64,000 nucleotides of DNA, from contig NZ_JAEKMH010000003.1 of assembly GCF_016411825.1 (NCBI RefSeq), positions 1 through 64,000 on the forward strand, in the 5' to 3' direction. Shown piece by piece: positions 32,706-43,477 of this stretch. The stretch comes from Devosia sediminis (GTDB lineage: Bacteria > Pseudomonadota > Alphaproteobacteria > Rhizobiales > Devosiaceae). Both the position numbers and the translations under genes were made by a program. Every line of letters begins with the position of its first letter. Position 1 is the first letter of the stretch. The notes beneath the pieces were generated by a model, which made no database searches, was not told the origin of the DNA, and saw only the letters and a list, made by a program, of their open reading frames with translations.

Positions 32706-33926
32706 TTGACGACGCAAAACACCAATTCCCTGCGCAACGGTCCGGACGAGCACGGCCGCTTCGGCATCTATGGCGGCCGCTTTGTGGCCGAGACGCTGAT
32801 GCCGCTGATCCTCGATCTCGAAAAGGAATATCGCGCCGCCAAGGCCGATCCGGCCTATGCCGCCGAGCTGCAGGACCTTGCCGTCCACTATACCGGCCGC
32901 CCCAGCCCGCTCTATTTCGCCGAGCGCCTGACCGAGCATCTGGGCGGCGCAAAAGTGTGGCTCAAGCGCGAAGAGCTCAACCACACCGGTTCGCACAAGA
33001 TCAACAATTGCCTGGGGCAGATCCTCCTCGCCAGGCGCATGGGCAAGACCCGCGTCATCGCCGAGACCGGCGCCGGCCAGCATGGCGTCGCCACCGCTAC
33101 GGTCTGCGCCAAGTTCGACCTGCCCTGCACCATTTTCATGGGCGCCACCGACGTCGAGCGGCAGATGCCCAATGTCCTGCGCATGAAGATGCTGGGCGCC
33201 GAAGTCCGCCCGGTCACCGCCGGCGCCGGCACGCTCAAGGACGCCATGAACGAGGCCCTGCGCGACTGGGTCACCAATGTGGACTCTACCTATTACCTGA
33301 TCGGAACGGCGGCGGGCCCGCATCCCTATCCGGAAATGGTGCGTGATTTTCAGTCGGTCATCGGCACCGAACTCAAGGAACAGTTCCGCCAGGCCGAGGG
33401 CAAGCTGCCGGATGCGGTGGTCGCCTGCGTCGGCGGCGGCTCCAATGCCATCGGCACGTTCCACGCTTTCCTCGATGATCCCGAAGTCGCCATCTATGGC
33501 GCAGAAGCGGGCGGGCACGGCATCGAGGTCGAAAACGGCCACGCCGCCTCGATGACCGGCGGCCGCCCCGGCGTTCTCCATGGCAACCGCACCTATCTCC
33601 TGCAGGACAGCGACGGCCAGATCCTCGAGGGCCATTCGATTTCGGCCGGTCTCGACTATCCCGGCGTCGGCCCGGAACATTCCTGGCTCCACGACACCAA
33701 GCGCGTCACCTATGTGCCGATCACCGACAAGGAGGCGCTCGACGCCTTCCAGCTTCTGACGCGCACCGAAGGCATCATCCCGGCGCTGGAATCGGCCCAT
33801 GGCCTGGCGCAGGTCGTCAAACTCGCCCCCACCATGGGCAAGGACCAGTCGGTCGTCCTCTGCCTGTCCGGTCGGGGCGACAAGGACGTCGAAAGCGTCG
33901 GCAAATATCTGGGGCTGTTGAAGTGA
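32706..33926 (+). CDS. trpB: Tryptophan synthase beta chain
   Basis: A 406-residue PLP enzyme that joins indole and serine to make tryptophan in the TrpAB complex. The PLP lysine is Lys98 in [10 protein letters not shown], and the phosphate loop is [10 protein letters not shown]. The TTG at 32706 is preferred because CGGAGG lies nine bases upstream; an ATG at 32670 would need a nonconserved N-terminal extension that runs through that site. An out-of-frame ATG at 32701 ends at once. A family A repeat separates it from trpA. Confidence 0.95.
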   Translation: MTTQNTNSLRNGPDEHGRFGIYGGRFVAETLMPLILDLEKEYRAAKADPAYAAELQDLAVHYTGRPSPLYFAERLTEHLGGAKVWLKREELNHTGSHKINNCLGQILLARRMGKTRVIAETGAGQHGVATATVCAKFDLPCTIFMGATDVERQMPNVLRMKMLGAEVRPVTAGAGTLKDAMNEALRDWVTNVDSTYYLIGTAAGPHPYPEMVRDFQSVIGTELKEQFRQAEGKLPDAVVACVGGGSNAIGTFHAFLDDPEVAIYGAEAGGHGIEVENGHAASMTGGRPGVLHGNRTYLLQDSDGQILEGHSISAGLDYPGVGPEHSWLHDTKRVTYVPITDKEALDAFQLLTRTEGIIPALESAHGLAQVVKLAPTMGKDQSVVLCLSGRGDKDVESVGKYLGLLK

Positions 33927-33942
33927 CCCACCGCATCCATTT

Positions 33943-33993
33943 CACCTCTCCCTCTGGGGGAGAGGTCGGCGCAACGCGCCGGGTGAGGGGGCC
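33943..33993. repeat. Intergenic palindromic repeat, family A
   Basis: CACCTCTCCCTCTGGGGGAGAGGTC is followed by GGCGCAACGCGCCGGGTGAGGGGG. It lies between trpB and trpA, inside the operon. Confidence 0.8.
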
Positions 33994-34035
33994 TTCCCCC
34001 GTTCCTTCCAGAAATCATCCTTCAGGGGCCATCGC

Positions 34036-34860
34036 ATGACCACCCGTATCGATGCCCGCTTTGCCCAGTGCAAGGCCGAGAACCGCCCCGCTTTCGTCAC
34101 CTATGTCATGGGCGGCGATCCGGACCTCGCCACCAGCCAGGCGATTCTGAATGCCCTGCCGCAGGCCGGCGCTGACGTCATCGAGCTCGGCCTACCCTTT
34201 TCCGACCCCATGGCCGATGGCGTCGTCATCCAGATGGCGGCGCAGCGGGCTTTGGCGCAAGGCCAGACGCTGCTCGGCGTGCTCGGCATGGTGGAAGAGT
34301 TCCGCCGCAAGGACGACACCACGCCGATCGTCATGATGGGCTATTACAACCCCATCTATTCCTTTGGCGTCGAGCGCTTCATTGCTGCGGCCAGGGAAGC
34401 GGGCGTCGACGGCCTGATCATCGTCGACCTGCCGGCCGAGGAAGATGACGAGCTCTGCATTCCGGCGCTTAAGGCCGGGCTCAACTTCATCCGCTTGACC
34501 ACGCCCACCACCGATGACAGGCGCCTGCCTGTGGTGCTCGAAAACACCTCGGGCTTTGTCTACTACGTCTCGATGACCGGCATTACCGGCGCCGCCATCA
34601 AGTCCCGCGCCGCGGTGGGCGAGGCGGTGCAGCGCATCAAGAGCCATACCGACCTGCCTGTCGCCGTCGGCTTCGGCATCAAGACGGCCGAGGATGCCGA
34701 GGAAATCGGCAAGTATTCCGATGGCGTCGTGGTCGGCACGGTGCTGGTCGATGCAGTGGCGAAAACCCTTGTCGATGGCAAGGCCACCGACAAGACCGTC
34801 GCCGCGGTGCGCGACCTCGTCGCCGACATTGCAGCCGGGGTGATGCGGGCGCGGGGGTAA
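34036..34860 (+). CDS. trpA: Tryptophan synthase alpha chain
   Basis: A 274-residue TIM barrel that cleaves indole-3-glycerol phosphate and channels indole to TrpB. The catalytic Glu lies in [16 protein letters not shown] and the catalytic Asp in [23 protein letters not shown] is the family glycine block and VGFGIKT the phosphate site. It is followed by repeats and then accD, a conserved trpA-accD linkage. Confidence 0.96.
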   Translation: MTTRIDARFAQCKAENRPAFVTYVMGGDPDLATSQAILNALPQAGADVIELGLPFSDPMADGVVIQMAAQRALAQGQTLLGVLGMVEEFRRKDDTTPIVMMGYYNPIYSFGVERFIAAAREAGVDGLIIVDLPAEEDDELCIPALKAGLNFIRLTTPTTDDRRLPVVLENTSGFVYYVSMTGITGAAIKSRAAVGEAVQRIKSHTDLPVAVGFGIKTAEDAEEIGKYSDGVVVGTVLVDAVAKTLVDGKATDKTVAAVRDLVADIAAGVMRARG

Positions 34861-34872
34861 GCCTGGGAGGGT

Positions 34873-34921
34873 TCCCCCTCTCCCCTTGTGGGAGTGCGTG
34901 CCCGCAGGGCGGGTGAGGGGC
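34873..34921. repeat. Intergenic palindromic repeat, family A variant
   Basis: CCCCTCTCCCCTTGTGGGAG is followed by CGTGCCCGCAGGGCGGGTGAGGGG. It forms the first part of the trpA-accD gap. Confidence 0.7.
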
Positions 34922-34938
34922 CTGACCTCCCGTTTATC

Positions 34939-34997
34939 GTCATTGCCCGGCTTGACCGGGCAATCCATGGACCACCCGGTCAAGCCGGGTGGTGACG
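34939..34997. repeat. Intergenic palindromic repeats, family B pair
   Basis: CATTGCCCGG-CTTGA-CCGGGCAATCC is followed by ATGGACCACCCGGTCAAGCCGGGTGGTGACG. The two stems have opposite TTGA/TCAA loops, the standard paired form of family B. Confidence 0.85.
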
Positions 34998-35115
34998 CAA
35001 GCCGGGAATGTGGATTGCGCCTCGGCATCTTTGCCCTCGCTCCCATCCCCTGATAAGAATTGCCACAATTGACGACTACGGAACCGGCAAAAGGTTCCCC
35101 GCGAAAGGCCGCGCC

Positions 35116-36099
35116 ATGAACTGGATCGACAATTTCGTCCGCCCCAAAATCCGTTCCTTCCTCTCCAACAAGCGGGAAACGCCGGAAAATCTCTGGGTCA
35201 AGGATCCGGAATCGGGCGAGATGGTGTTCTATCGCGATCTCGAGGCCAATCAGTGGGTCGTGCCCAATTCGGGCTACCACATGAAGATCAAGCCGGTGGA
35301 CCGGCTCGCCACCTTCCTCGACGATGGCAAGTACGATCTGGTGCCGGTGCCATCGGCGCCGCAGGACCCGCTGAAATTCCGCGCGCAGAAGCGCTATGTC
35401 GACCAGCTCAAGGAAAACCGCGCCAAGACCGGCTATGAAGATGCCGTGCTGGTGGCAACCGGCAAGCTCTACGAGCGCGCCGTGACCGTCGCCGTGCAGG
35501 ATTTCGACTTCCTTGCCGGCTCGCTCGGCATGGCCGCGGGGCAGGGGATCATCACCGGCCTCGAAACCGCGGTGCGCCTCAAGACCCCATTCATCCTCTT
35601 CGTCGCCTCGGGCGGCGCGCGCATGCAGGAGGGCGTCCTCGGCCTCATGCAGATGCCGCGTACGACGGTGGCCGTGCTGCGCCTGCGCGAAGCGGGCCTG
35701 CCCTTCTTCGTGGTGCTGACCAATCCGACCACCGGTGGCGTCACCGCCTCCTATGCCATGATCGGCGACGTGCACCTGGCCGAGCCAGGCGCCCTTATCG
35801 GTTTTGCCGGCCAGCGCGTCATCGAGCAGACCATCCGCGAAAAGCTACCCAAGGGCTTCCAGCGCTCGGAATATCTCTACAGCCACGGCATGGTCGACAT
35901 GGTCGTCCACCGCCACAACCTCCGGTCGACCATCGGCTCGCTGGCCGCCATTCTCACCAATGCGCCGCCCAATGATGCCATTGCGGCGAGCACGGCCAAG
36001 GCCATCACCGCACAGGCCAGCCTGCGCGATGCCGCCGTCGCGGCCGAGGCCGATGACGACGAGATCGACCCGCCGGCCGCTGCTGCCCACGCCGAATAG
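35116..36099 (+). CDS. accD: Acetyl-CoA carboxylase carboxyltransferase subunit beta, zinc-ribbon cysteines lost
   Basis: A 327-residue carboxyltransferase beta subunit that works with AccA to form malonyl-CoA. The crotonase-like core is intact ([40 protein letters not shown]). The N-terminal zinc ribbon is still recognisable ([29 protein letters not shown]), but all four ligand positions are changed: Asp30, Ser33, Val49 and Ser52 replace Cys. The spacing 3-16-3 equals that of E. coli AccD. I recall partly degenerate ribbons in other rhizobial AccD proteins, so this may be a lineage trait. The ATG at 35116 fits the conserved [12 protein letters not shown] start. The C-terminal tail is Ala/Asp-rich. 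Confidence 0.94.
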   Translation: MNWIDNFVRPKIRSFLSNKRETPENLWVKDPESGEMVFYRDLEANQWVVPNSGYHMKIKPVDRLATFLDDGKYDLVPVPSAPQDPLKFRAQKRYVDQLKENRAKTGYEDAVLVATGKLYERAVTVAVQDFDFLAGSLGMAAGQGIITGLETAVRLKTPFILFVASGGARMQEGVLGLMQMPRTTVAVLRLREAGLPFFVVLTNPTTGGVTASYAMIGDVHLAEPGALIGFAGQRVIEQTIREKLPKGFQRSEYLYSHGMVDMVVHRHNLRSTIGSLAAILTNAPPNDAIAASTAKAITAQASLRDAAVAAEADDDEIDPPAAAAHAE

Positions 36100-36156
36100 G
36101 CCAGGCTCACAGGCTGCGGGCTGGACATGTCCACCCCGCGCCTGATCTAACCGGGC

Positions 36157-36849
36157 ATGGACAAAAGCGCCCGATTCCCTGATGTGATGCTGCTCGCGGC
36201 CGGGCTCGGCACGCGCCTGCGCCCCATCACCGAAACCGTGCCCAAGCCGCTGGTGCCGGTGGCGGGTACGCCGCTGATCGAGCGCATCATCGCCAATGCC
36301 AGGGCCGAAGGCGCGACGCGTTTTGTCGCCAATGCCCATTATCGCGCCGATCAGCTGCTGGCCCATTTCGGGGGGCTCCTCAAGGTCAATCGCGAGGCCG
36401 AATTGCTGGGCACAGGCGGCGGGGTCAAGGCGGCGCTGCCCATGCTCCATTCCGACCCGTTCTTCGTCATGAATACCGACGCCTTCTGGCCCCCGGGCAG
36501 CGATGCGCCCCTGGCGCGGATGCAGGCGCGCTATGCGAGGCCTGATGACATCGTGCTGCTCTGCGTGCAGCCGCATCGCGCCACTGGCTTTGGCCGCAGC
36601 CACGATTTCTGCCTCGATCCCATGGGCCAGATCACCCTCGATTATGGCGCGCCGGTCATCTATGCCGGCGTCGCGCTGATGGCCAAGGGGCTCTTCGCCG
36701 ATACCCCCGACGGCGCCTTTTCCCTCAATCGCCTGTTCGAGGCGGCGCTGGAGCGCGAGACGCTGAAAGGCGTCGTGCTCGACGCCCCCTGGTTCCATGT
36801 CGGTGACCCCTCGGCGCTGGAAGCGGCCCAGGCCGCCCTCAAGCCATGA
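36157..36849 (+). CDS. murU: Nucleotidyltransferase, probable N-acetylmuramate-1-phosphate uridylyltransferase
   Basis: A 230-residue sugar-1-phosphate nucleotidyltransferase. The signature LAAGLGTRLRP lies at residues 13-23 and PKPLVPVAGTPLIERI follows; NTDAFWPPG holds a metal-binding Asp. The size matches MurU, which makes UDP-MurNAc in peptidoglycan recycling. In rhizobia it normally follows tsaE and amgK and precedes addB. Here only murU-addB-addA remains, so AmgK, if present, is elsewhere. It overlaps addB by four bases. Confidence 0.87.
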   Translation: MDKSARFPDVMLLAAGLGTRLRPITETVPKPLVPVAGTPLIERIIANARAEGATRFVANAHYRADQLLAHFGGLLKVNREAELLGTGGGVKAALPMLHSDPFFVMNTDAFWPPGSDAPLARMQARYARPDDIVLLCVQPHRATGFGRSHDFCLDPMGQITLDYGAPVIYAGVALMAKGLFADTPDGAFSLNRLFEAALERETLKGVVLDAPWFHVGDPSALEAAQAALKP

Positions 36850-39800
36850 ACCTCTATTCCATCGCTCCGCATACGCCCTTCCTCCATTGCCTCGTCGAGG
36901 CGGTGATGGATGGTCGCCTCCTGGGCGGTTGGGACAGGACCGGTCCGTTCTGGCTGTCCGATGTCACCATCATCCTGCCCACGCGCCGCGCCCAGGATCG
37001 GCTGGCCGATGCCTTTGCCGCCCATCCTGATTTCACCGGCGCGCTGCCCGATCTCCGGACCTTTGGCGGCGAGGCGGGCGATGAAGAACCGTTCCTGCCG
37101 CCTTTCGACGCCGCCCCGCTGCCGGGACGCGCTTCGGGCCTGCAACGCCGTTTGAAGCTGTCGAGCCTCGTTGCCGCCTGGGCCCATACCAGCGAGGGCC
37201 GGCAGGCCTTCGCGACGCCGCCGACCGCGGCCGAAATCTTTTCCATGGCCGACTCGCTGGGCATGCTGATCGACGATCTCGCCATCGAGGAACGCAGCCC
37301 CGCCGATGTCGCAGGCCTTGGCGCGGGCATGGCGCAGGAGCTGGGCGATTATTGGCAGCAGACACTGAAATTCCTCGGCATCGCGCTCGACGCCTGGCCA
37401 GCCTGGCTCGCTGACCAGGGCCTTGCCGATGCCGCCCAACTGCGCGGACTGCGGCTCGATCGGCAGGCAGGGGCGGCAGGGTTTCTTTATGGCGATCGCC
37501 CGGTCATCGCTGCCGGTTCAACCGGCTCCATTCCGGCCACCGCACGGTTGCTGGGCACGATCGCGACTCTGCCGCGCGGCGCCGTGGTGCTGCCCGGGCT
37601 CGATCTCGACATCACGCCACCCATGCACGAGGCCCTGCTCGATCCGCTGGCCAACGCCCATGGCCATCCGCAATATGGTCTGGCGCAACTGCTCCGGCGC
37701 TTCGGCGCGGGTGTCGGGCAGGTGACCGAACTCTGTGCCGCCGATCATCCCCGCACGCGCCTCGTCAACCTGGCGCTGGCGCCCACGGCACAGACGGCCC
37801 TCTGGTCGGAGCAGCGCTTTGACGCCACAACGCTATCAGCAGCGCTTGACGGCGTTTCCATCATCCGCGCCCGCAACGAAGACGATGAAGCCCGCGCCAT
37901 GGCGCTGGCAGGCCGCGCCGCGCTCGAAAACGGCAAGAGTGTCGGCATCATCACGCCCGACCGCAACCTTGCCCGCCGCATTGCCGCCGAGCTCAAACGC
38001 TTCGATATCGTCGTCGACGACGCCGCGGGCACGCCGCTCTATCACGCCCCGGCCGGCCGTCTGGCCCGGCAGGTCCTTAATCTCGTCGAGGGTGGTTGCG
38101 CTGCGGTCGATCTCCTGGCGCTCTTGCGCAATCGCGCGACCACGCTGGGCAGCGAGCGCGGCGCGTTGCTCGCCCTGGCCGACGACATAGACCTGGGCCT
38201 CCTGCGCGGGCAGCGCCCCGCGCCGGGCATGGCGGGGCTGCGTTCCATCCTCGCCGCGCATCTGGCCGGCACTCTCAACCGCCCCGCGCGAAAACTCTCG
38301 CCCGCACGCGGCGCCGAGATAAGTGCCCTGTTCGACCGGCTCGAAACGGCCATCGCGCCCCTCGTTGCTCTGCGGGAGCGCCCCGACCTACCTGCTTCGG
38401 ACCTGGCCCGGGCCCTGGGTGCAGCCCTGGAGGCCATCAGCCCCGATGCGTCCCTTGCCGGCGGCGCGGAGCTGGCCGCCTGGGTCGACAGCATGGCGAC
38501 CCTCGCCGGCGAGGGCTATCGCTTTTCGCCATTCGGGCTCGACGATGTGCTGGCGGCGCTGATGACCGGCATCGAGGTCCGCCACCGCGTGCCCGAGGAT
38601 CGGCGTACCGACATCGCTATCTGGGGCCAGCTCGAAGCGCGGCTGATGAGCCCGGATGTGCTGATCCTCGGTGCTCTCAACGAGGACAAGTGGCCGGGCG
38701 CCGCCGATCCGGGCCCGTGGCTCAGCCGGGGCATGCGCCTGGGCGCGGGCCTGGAGCCGCCCGAGCGCCAGCAGGGCCTCGCCGCGCATGACTTTGCGCA
38801 AGGGCTGGGCAATGCCGAGGTCATCCTCGCCTACGCCGACCGCGTCGGCTCGAGCCCCTCACTGCCGTCGCGCCTCCTGCAGCGCCTCGATGCCTTTATC
38901 GGCGAAGATGCCAGCCAGGCGCTGCGCGCACGCGGCCAGGGCTGGCTCGACGCGGCGCGTCGGGTCGACGCCGTGGCCAGCGTAGAACCGGCCCCGCGGC
39001 CAGTCCCCAATCCGCCCGTGCATATGCGGCCGCGAAAGCTCTCGGTCACCGAGGTCGAAACGCTGATGCGCTCGCCCTATGATCTTTATGCCAAGCATGT
39101 GCTGCGCCTGAGGCCGCTCGATGCCTTGGGCGAAGATCCCGATGCCCGCGAACGCGGCACCATCATCCACGCTATCTTCGCCCGCTTTGTCGACGAGAAC
39201 CACGATCCCGCCGATCCGGGCGCCTTCGAGCGGCTGATCGAGATCGCCAACGAGGAGTTCGCCGGGCTCGACGCCATCGGCGAACGCCGCGACATCTGGC
39301 TCAAGCGCTTTGCCACCGCCGCCGCCCAGTTCCTCGAATTCGAGCAGGGACGCGCCCATCGCGTGCTCCGGCGCCGCGCCGAAGTGGACGGGCGCTGGGA
39401 CCTGAAACTCCCCGAGCCCTTCGCCATTACCGGCCAGGCCGACCGCGTCGACCTGCTCCATGACGGGACCCTCGAAATCCTCGATTTCAAGACCGGATCG
39501 CCCCCGAGCCCGGGCACGATGCGGGCTTTCGAAGCGCCGCAATTGCCGGTCGAGGCGCTGATGGCCGTCCATGGCGGCCTTCGCGACGTCGCCCCGGCCA
39601 AGACCAGCGCCCTCACCTATATCAAGATCGGGCTCGGGCCCGATGCCTTCAAGCCGAGCGGCTTTGCCCTGCCCGAGGGGATGAGCGTCAGCGACGTGGC
39701 CGACGAAGTGTTCCGGCGCATGCAGTTGCAGATCGACTATTTCCTCCTGCGCCAGCATCCGCTGCCCTCGCGCCTGCTGCCGGTCAAGGGCCAGCGCTTC

Positions 39801-39869
39801 GCCGGCGCCTATGACCATCTGGCGCGGGTCGCCGAATGGACGGCGGTGGACGGCGAGGAGGAGCCATGA
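36846..39869 (+). CDS. addB: Double-strand break repair protein AddB
   Basis: A 1007-residue AddB subunit of the alphaproteobacterial AddAB helicase-nuclease, the RecBCD counterpart that resects DNA ends for RecA. The N-terminal half is a degenerate SF1 helicase-like region (ILPTRRAQDRLADAF, SVGIITPDRNLARRIAAEL). The C-terminal RecB-type nuclease domain carries ERGTIIHAIFARF (His) and LEILDFKTGSPPSPG (Asp and Lys of the active site). Only an N-terminal LPTRRAQ motif remains where a P-loop might be, so ATPase activity resides in AddA. It overlaps both murU and addA by four bases. Confidence 0.95.
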   Translation: MNLYSIAPHTPFLHCLVEAVMDGRLLGGWDRTGPFWLSDVTIILPTRRAQDRLADAFAAHPDFTGALPDLRTFGGEAGDEEPFLPPFDAAPLPGRASGLQRRLKLSSLVAAWAHTSEGRQAFATPPTAAEIFSMADSLGMLIDDLAIEERSPADVAGLGAGMAQELGDYWQQTLKFLGIALDAWPAWLADQGLADAAQLRGLRLDRQAGAAGFLYGDRPVIAAGSTGSIPATARLLGTIATLPRGAVVLPGLDLDITPPMHEALLDPLANAHGHPQYGLAQLLRRFGAGVGQVTELCAADHPRTRLVNLALAPTAQTALWSEQRFDATTLSAALDGVSIIRARNEDDEARAMALAGRAALENGKSVGIITPDRNLARRIAAELKRFDIVVDDAAGTPLYHAPAGRLARQVLNLVEGGCAAVDLLALLRNRATTLGSERGALLALADDIDLGLLRGQRPAPGMAGLRSILAAHLAGTLNRPARKLSPARGAEISALFDRLETAIAPLVALRERPDLPASDLARALGAALEAISPDASLAGGAELAAWVDSMATLAGEGYRFSPFGLDDVLAALMTGIEVRHRVPEDRRTDIAIWGQLEARLMSPDVLILGALNEDKWPGAADPGPWLSRGMRLGAGLEPPERQQGLAAHDFAQGLGNAEVILAYADRVGSSPSLPSRLLQRLDAFIGEDASQALRARGQGWLDAARRVDAVASVEPAPRPVPNPPVHMRPRKLSVTEVETLMRSPYDLYAKHVLRLRPLDALGEDPDARERGTIIHAIFARFVDENHDPADPGAFERLIEIANEEFAGLDAIGERRDIWLKRFATAAAQFLEFEQGRAHRVLRRRAEVDGRWDLKLPEPFAITGQADRVDLLHDGTLEILDFKTGSPPSPGTMRAFEAPQLPVEALMAVHGGLRDVAPAKTSALTYIKIGLGPDAFKPSGFALPEGMSVSDVADEVFRRMQLQIDYFLLRQHPLPSRLLPVKGQRFAGAYDHLARVAEWTAVDGEEEP

Positions 39870-42800
39870 GCCGCGGCGCCCTGCAGATCCCCGCCGATAC
39901 CAGGCACAGCCAAGCCCTGGCCAGCGACCCATCCATGTCCATCTGGGTGGAGGCCAATGCCGGCTCGGGCAAGACCTTCGTGCTCACCAACCGGGTGCTG
40001 CGCCTGCTCCTCTCTGGCGTCAAACCGCAATCCATCCTCTGCCTCACCTATACCAAGGCGGCCGCCGCCGAAATGCGCAAGCGCGTCGGCGAAAGGCTGG
40101 CCGCCTGGGCCGTGGATGACGAGAAGGATCTGCGCGAAAAGCTCCGCGACCTGACCGGCAGCGAGCCTTCGCCACGCCAGGTCGAGGACGCCCGCACCCT
40201 CTTTGCCAAGGCGCTGGAAACCCCCGGGGGTCTCCGCATCCTCACCATCCACGCCTATTGCGAGGCGGTGCTGCATCGCTTCCCGATCGAGGCCGGCGTG
40301 CCCTTCGACTTCGCCGTCATCGAGGACGATCAGCAGGCCAATATGCTGCTCGCCGCCCGCGAAACCGTGCTCGCCGATGGCCTGCGGGGTGGCGCCAATG
40401 CCGAGGCGGTCGAAACCCTGTTCGGCGTGCTCAGCGACCACGCCATTACCGAGGCCATCGGCGCCGCGCTGGGCGAAGGCGCACGGCTCAAATCCGTGCT
40501 CTCCGATATCGGGGGCGCCAAGGCCCGGTTGCGCCGTCTCGTCGGCGTCACCGGCAGCACCGCCGACATTGCCCGCTCCATCGTCGAAGACACCGCCCTC
40601 ACCCGCGCCGTGTGGCAGGACATTGTCGGGAGTTTCGATCCTGATCCGGCCAGGACCCGCGGCGCCCGCTTCATCGATCTCGTCGCCCGGCTCGATCCGG
40701 ATCGTTTGAGCGCTTCCCAACTCTGTGATCTCTTCGTCACCACGGACAAGGACAAGGTCAAGCAGCCGCGCGCCAACCTCCTCAATGCCGACCAGCGCAA
40801 GCAGCGCCCGCTGTTGCAACCGCTGCTCGAGGGCGAGCGCAACCGCGTCTTCGCGCTCGAGGCGCAACTGGCCGGCGCGCTTCTTGTCGAGCGCAGCGAG
40901 GCAGTGCTCGATGTCGTGGCAGCCATTGCCGCGCGCTACGAGGACGACAAGCGCCGTCACGCGCTGCTCGACTTCGACGACCTCATCGAAAAGCTGGGCG
41001 ATCTCTTCGCCAATGCGAGCATCGGTCCCTGGGTGCAATACAAGCTCGATGCCGGCATCGACCATATCCTCGTCGATGAAAGCCAGGACACCAACGAGCA
41101 GCAATGGCGCGTGGTGCGGGCCCTGGCCGAGGAATTCTTCACCGGCGCCGGAGCGGTGACGCGGCCCCGCTCGATCTTTGCCGTGGGTGACCAGAAACAG
41201 TCGATCTATTCCTTCCAGGGCGCCCAGCCGGCTTTGTTCGGCACCACCGGCAAGGACATGGCGCGCCGCGCCGCCCATGCCGAAAAGCCGTTCCAGAGCG
41301 TGCGCCTGCATACGAGCTTCCGCACGCTCAAGGGCATTCTCGATGCCGTCGACCTCGTCTGCGACCGGGCCGACATCCAGAAGGCGCTCCTCTCGGAAGA
41401 CAAGGTGATCCACCAGCCGGCGCGGGTACAGCCGGGCGGCACGGTGACGCTGTGGCCACCGGTGCAGGAGGAAAAGGGTAGTCGCGACGCATCGGCCTGG
41501 CCGGTGGCGGTGGTCGAGGCCGAGCGCAGCGCCAACCGGCTCGTTGCCCAGCGCATTGCCCGCGAAATCCGAGGCTGGATCGACAGCGGCCGGGTCCTGG
41601 GCGAGCGCGGACGCGCCGTCAGCGCCGACGACGTGCTGATCCTGGTCCAGAAGCGCGGGCCGCTGTTCCAGGAAATCATCCGCGCCCTCCGGGGCGAAGA
41701 CCTCGCGACCCCCGGCGCCGACCGGCTGGCCGTCACCGGCCATATTGCCGTGCTCGACCTCTTGGCGCTGATCGACGTGCTGCTCAATCCGGCCGATGAC
41801 CTGCAACTGGCTTCGCTGTTGCGCTCGCCGCTCTTCGACATCGACGAGGACGACCTCCTCGCCCTGGCCCAGCCGCGCGCGCCCGGGCAGACCCTGTGGT
41901 CAGCGCTGTCAGGCTCGACCATGCCCAGGGCCGTGGACGCTGCCGCGCGCCTCGGGCGCTGGCGCACCGAACTCGACATGGAACGGCCGTTCGAATTCCT
42001 GTCCGGCGTGCTCTATGCCGGGGATGGCCTCAAGCGCTTCCATGCCCGGCTCGGCGGCGAAGTCGACGATGTGCTGTCCGAACTGCTCGATCTGGCCCTT
42101 GCCCATGAACAGGGCGCGCAACCCTCCCTGCAGGGCTTTGCCGCCGAGATGCGCCGCCGCGCCGTCACCATCAAGCGCGAACTGGCGGAGAGCGGCGCTG
42201 GTGTGCGGGTGATGACCGTGCATGGCGCCAAGGGGCTCGAGGCGCCGATCGTCATCCTGGCCGACGCTACCGCCAAGCCCATTGGTCGCCAGACCGGCAA
42301 ATGCGTCTATGTGATCGACAAGGCGCCTGGCCCGCTGCTGATCCATGCTGCATCCAGAAGCCAGCACGTCCCCGCGACCACGGCGTTGCGCCAGGGGACG
42401 GACGAAGCGCTGGCCGAGGAATATTGGCGCCGGCTCTATGTCGCCATGACCCGCGCCGAGGACGAGCTCTATGTCACCGGTGCGCTGGGCGCCGGTTCGA
42501 GCGCCGAATCCCAGCTCACCGCGACTTGGTATGAAGCCATAGAAACCGGTCTCGCCGAGCGCGCCCAGCCGGTTTTCGACGCTGCCGGCGCCGAAATTTC
42601 CCGCGTCTTCCCCGAGGCCGTGCCGCCGCGGTTCGGAACTGCCGCCGCACCCCGGGCCCGGCCCGGCGAACCGCCGGCCTTTTCGCCGGTCCAGCCGCCC
42701 CGGCGCGTGCCCCTGGTCCGCCCCTCCTATGCCGGCAGCGCGGACCGGCTGACCGTGCTGGAAACCAAGGCCGAGGCGGTTCGCGATGCCGAGGCGGCGC

Positions 42801-43312
42801 GGCGCGAGGGCATTGCGCTCCATGCCCTCTTGCAGCATCTGGGCCGGGTCGACCGGGCGGATTGGTCCCGCGTGGCGCCGCGCGCACTGGAAGTGCTGCT
42901 GCCCGATCATGCGGATCAGCATGTGCGCGTGGCCGGCAAGGCCATCTCCATCCTGTCGCGGCCCGAACTTGGTCGCCTTTTCGGACCCGCCAGCCGCGCC
43001 GAACTGCCGTTCCGGGTCGATGTGCTTCACCAGCAGCAGCCGGCTCTGCTCAGCGGCCGCATCGACCGCGTCGTGGTTGACGGAGACGGCGTGCTGGTGG
43101 TCGACTATAAATCCGACGCAAGCGTACCCGTGTCTCCCGACGCGGTGGCGGGGAACTATCTCACGCAGGTCGGATTGTATGCACTGGTTGCAAGCCAGCT
43201 CTTCCCCGGACGGCCCGTACGGGCGGCGATCCTCTGGACAGAGTTGGAATCGTTGATGAATCTGCCGAGCGAGCTGTTGGACGCGGCCCGCTCGGATTTC
43301 ACCCTCAGGTGA
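39866..43312 (+). CDS. addA: Double-strand break repair helicase AddA
   Basis: A 1148-residue UvrD/RecB-type helicase-nuclease. Walker A is ANAGSGKT at residues 30-37, followed by LCLTYTKAAAAEM. Walker B is HILVDESQDTNEQQW, motif III is VGDQKQSIYSFQGA, and VMTVHGAKGLEAPIV and RLYVAMTRAEDELY are helicase motifs V and VI. The C-terminal nuclease ends with VLVVDYKSD. With AddB it unwinds and degrades broken ends until a recombination hotspot is met. The ATG at 39866 overlaps the addB stop by four bases. trxA follows after about 165 bases. Confidence 0.96.
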   Translation: MSRGALQIPADTRHSQALASDPSMSIWVEANAGSGKTFVLTNRVLRLLLSGVKPQSILCLTYTKAAAAEMRKRVGERLAAWAVDDEKDLREKLRDLTGSEPSPRQVEDARTLFAKALETPGGLRILTIHAYCEAVLHRFPIEAGVPFDFAVIEDDQQANMLLAARETVLADGLRGGANAEAVETLFGVLSDHAITEAIGAALGEGARLKSVLSDIGGAKARLRRLVGVTGSTADIARSIVEDTALTRAVWQDIVGSFDPDPARTRGARFIDLVARLDPDRLSASQLCDLFVTTDKDKVKQPRANLLNADQRKQRPLLQPLLEGERNRVFALEAQLAGALLVERSEAVLDVVAAIAARYEDDKRRHALLDFDDLIEKLGDLFANASIGPWVQYKLDAGIDHILVDESQDTNEQQWRVVRALAEEFFTGAGAVTRPRSIFAVGDQKQSIYSFQGAQPALFGTTGKDMARRAAHAEKPFQSVRLHTSFRTLKGILDAVDLVCDRADIQKALLSEDKVIHQPARVQPGGTVTLWPPVQEEKGSRDASAWPVAVVEAERSANRLVAQRIAREIRGWIDSGRVLGERGRAVSADDVLILVQKRGPLFQEIIRALRGEDLATPGADRLAVTGHIAVLDLLALIDVLLNPADDLQLASLLRSPLFDIDEDDLLALAQPRAPGQTLWSALSGSTMPRAVDAAARLGRWRTELDMERPFEFLSGVLYAGDGLKRFHARLGGEVDDVLSELLDLALAHEQGAQPSLQGFAAEMRRRAVTIKRELAESGAGVRVMTVHGAKGLEAPIVILADATAKPIGRQTGKCVYVIDKAPGPLLIHAASRSQHVPATTALRQGTDEALAEEYWRRLYVAMTRAEDELYVTGALGAGSSAESQLTATWYEAIETGLAERAQPVFDAAGAEISRVFPEAVPPRFGTAAAPRARPGEPPAFSPVQPPRRVPLVRPSYAGSADRLTVLETKAEAVRDAEAARREGIALHALLQHLGRVDRADWSRVAPRALEVLLPDHADQHVRVAGKAISILSRPELGRLFGPASRAELPFRVDVLHQQQPALLSGRIDRVVVDGDGVLVVDYKSDASVPVSPDAVAGNYLTQVGLYALVASQLFPGRPVRAAILWTELESLMNLPSELLDAARSDFTLR

Positions 43313-43477
43313 TCGGACTTGTCGCAAGGCTGGACTCTCACCAGCTTTGGGAGCAAACAGACCGCCGCCTCCGGACCGGGACATTTCGTTGCGGGCCGGA
43401 CTACTATTCCGTCGCACCACGTGCATGAGGCCAGGGGCCTCACACCGGCTGCAGCAGACCAAAAAGGCATGAAAACC

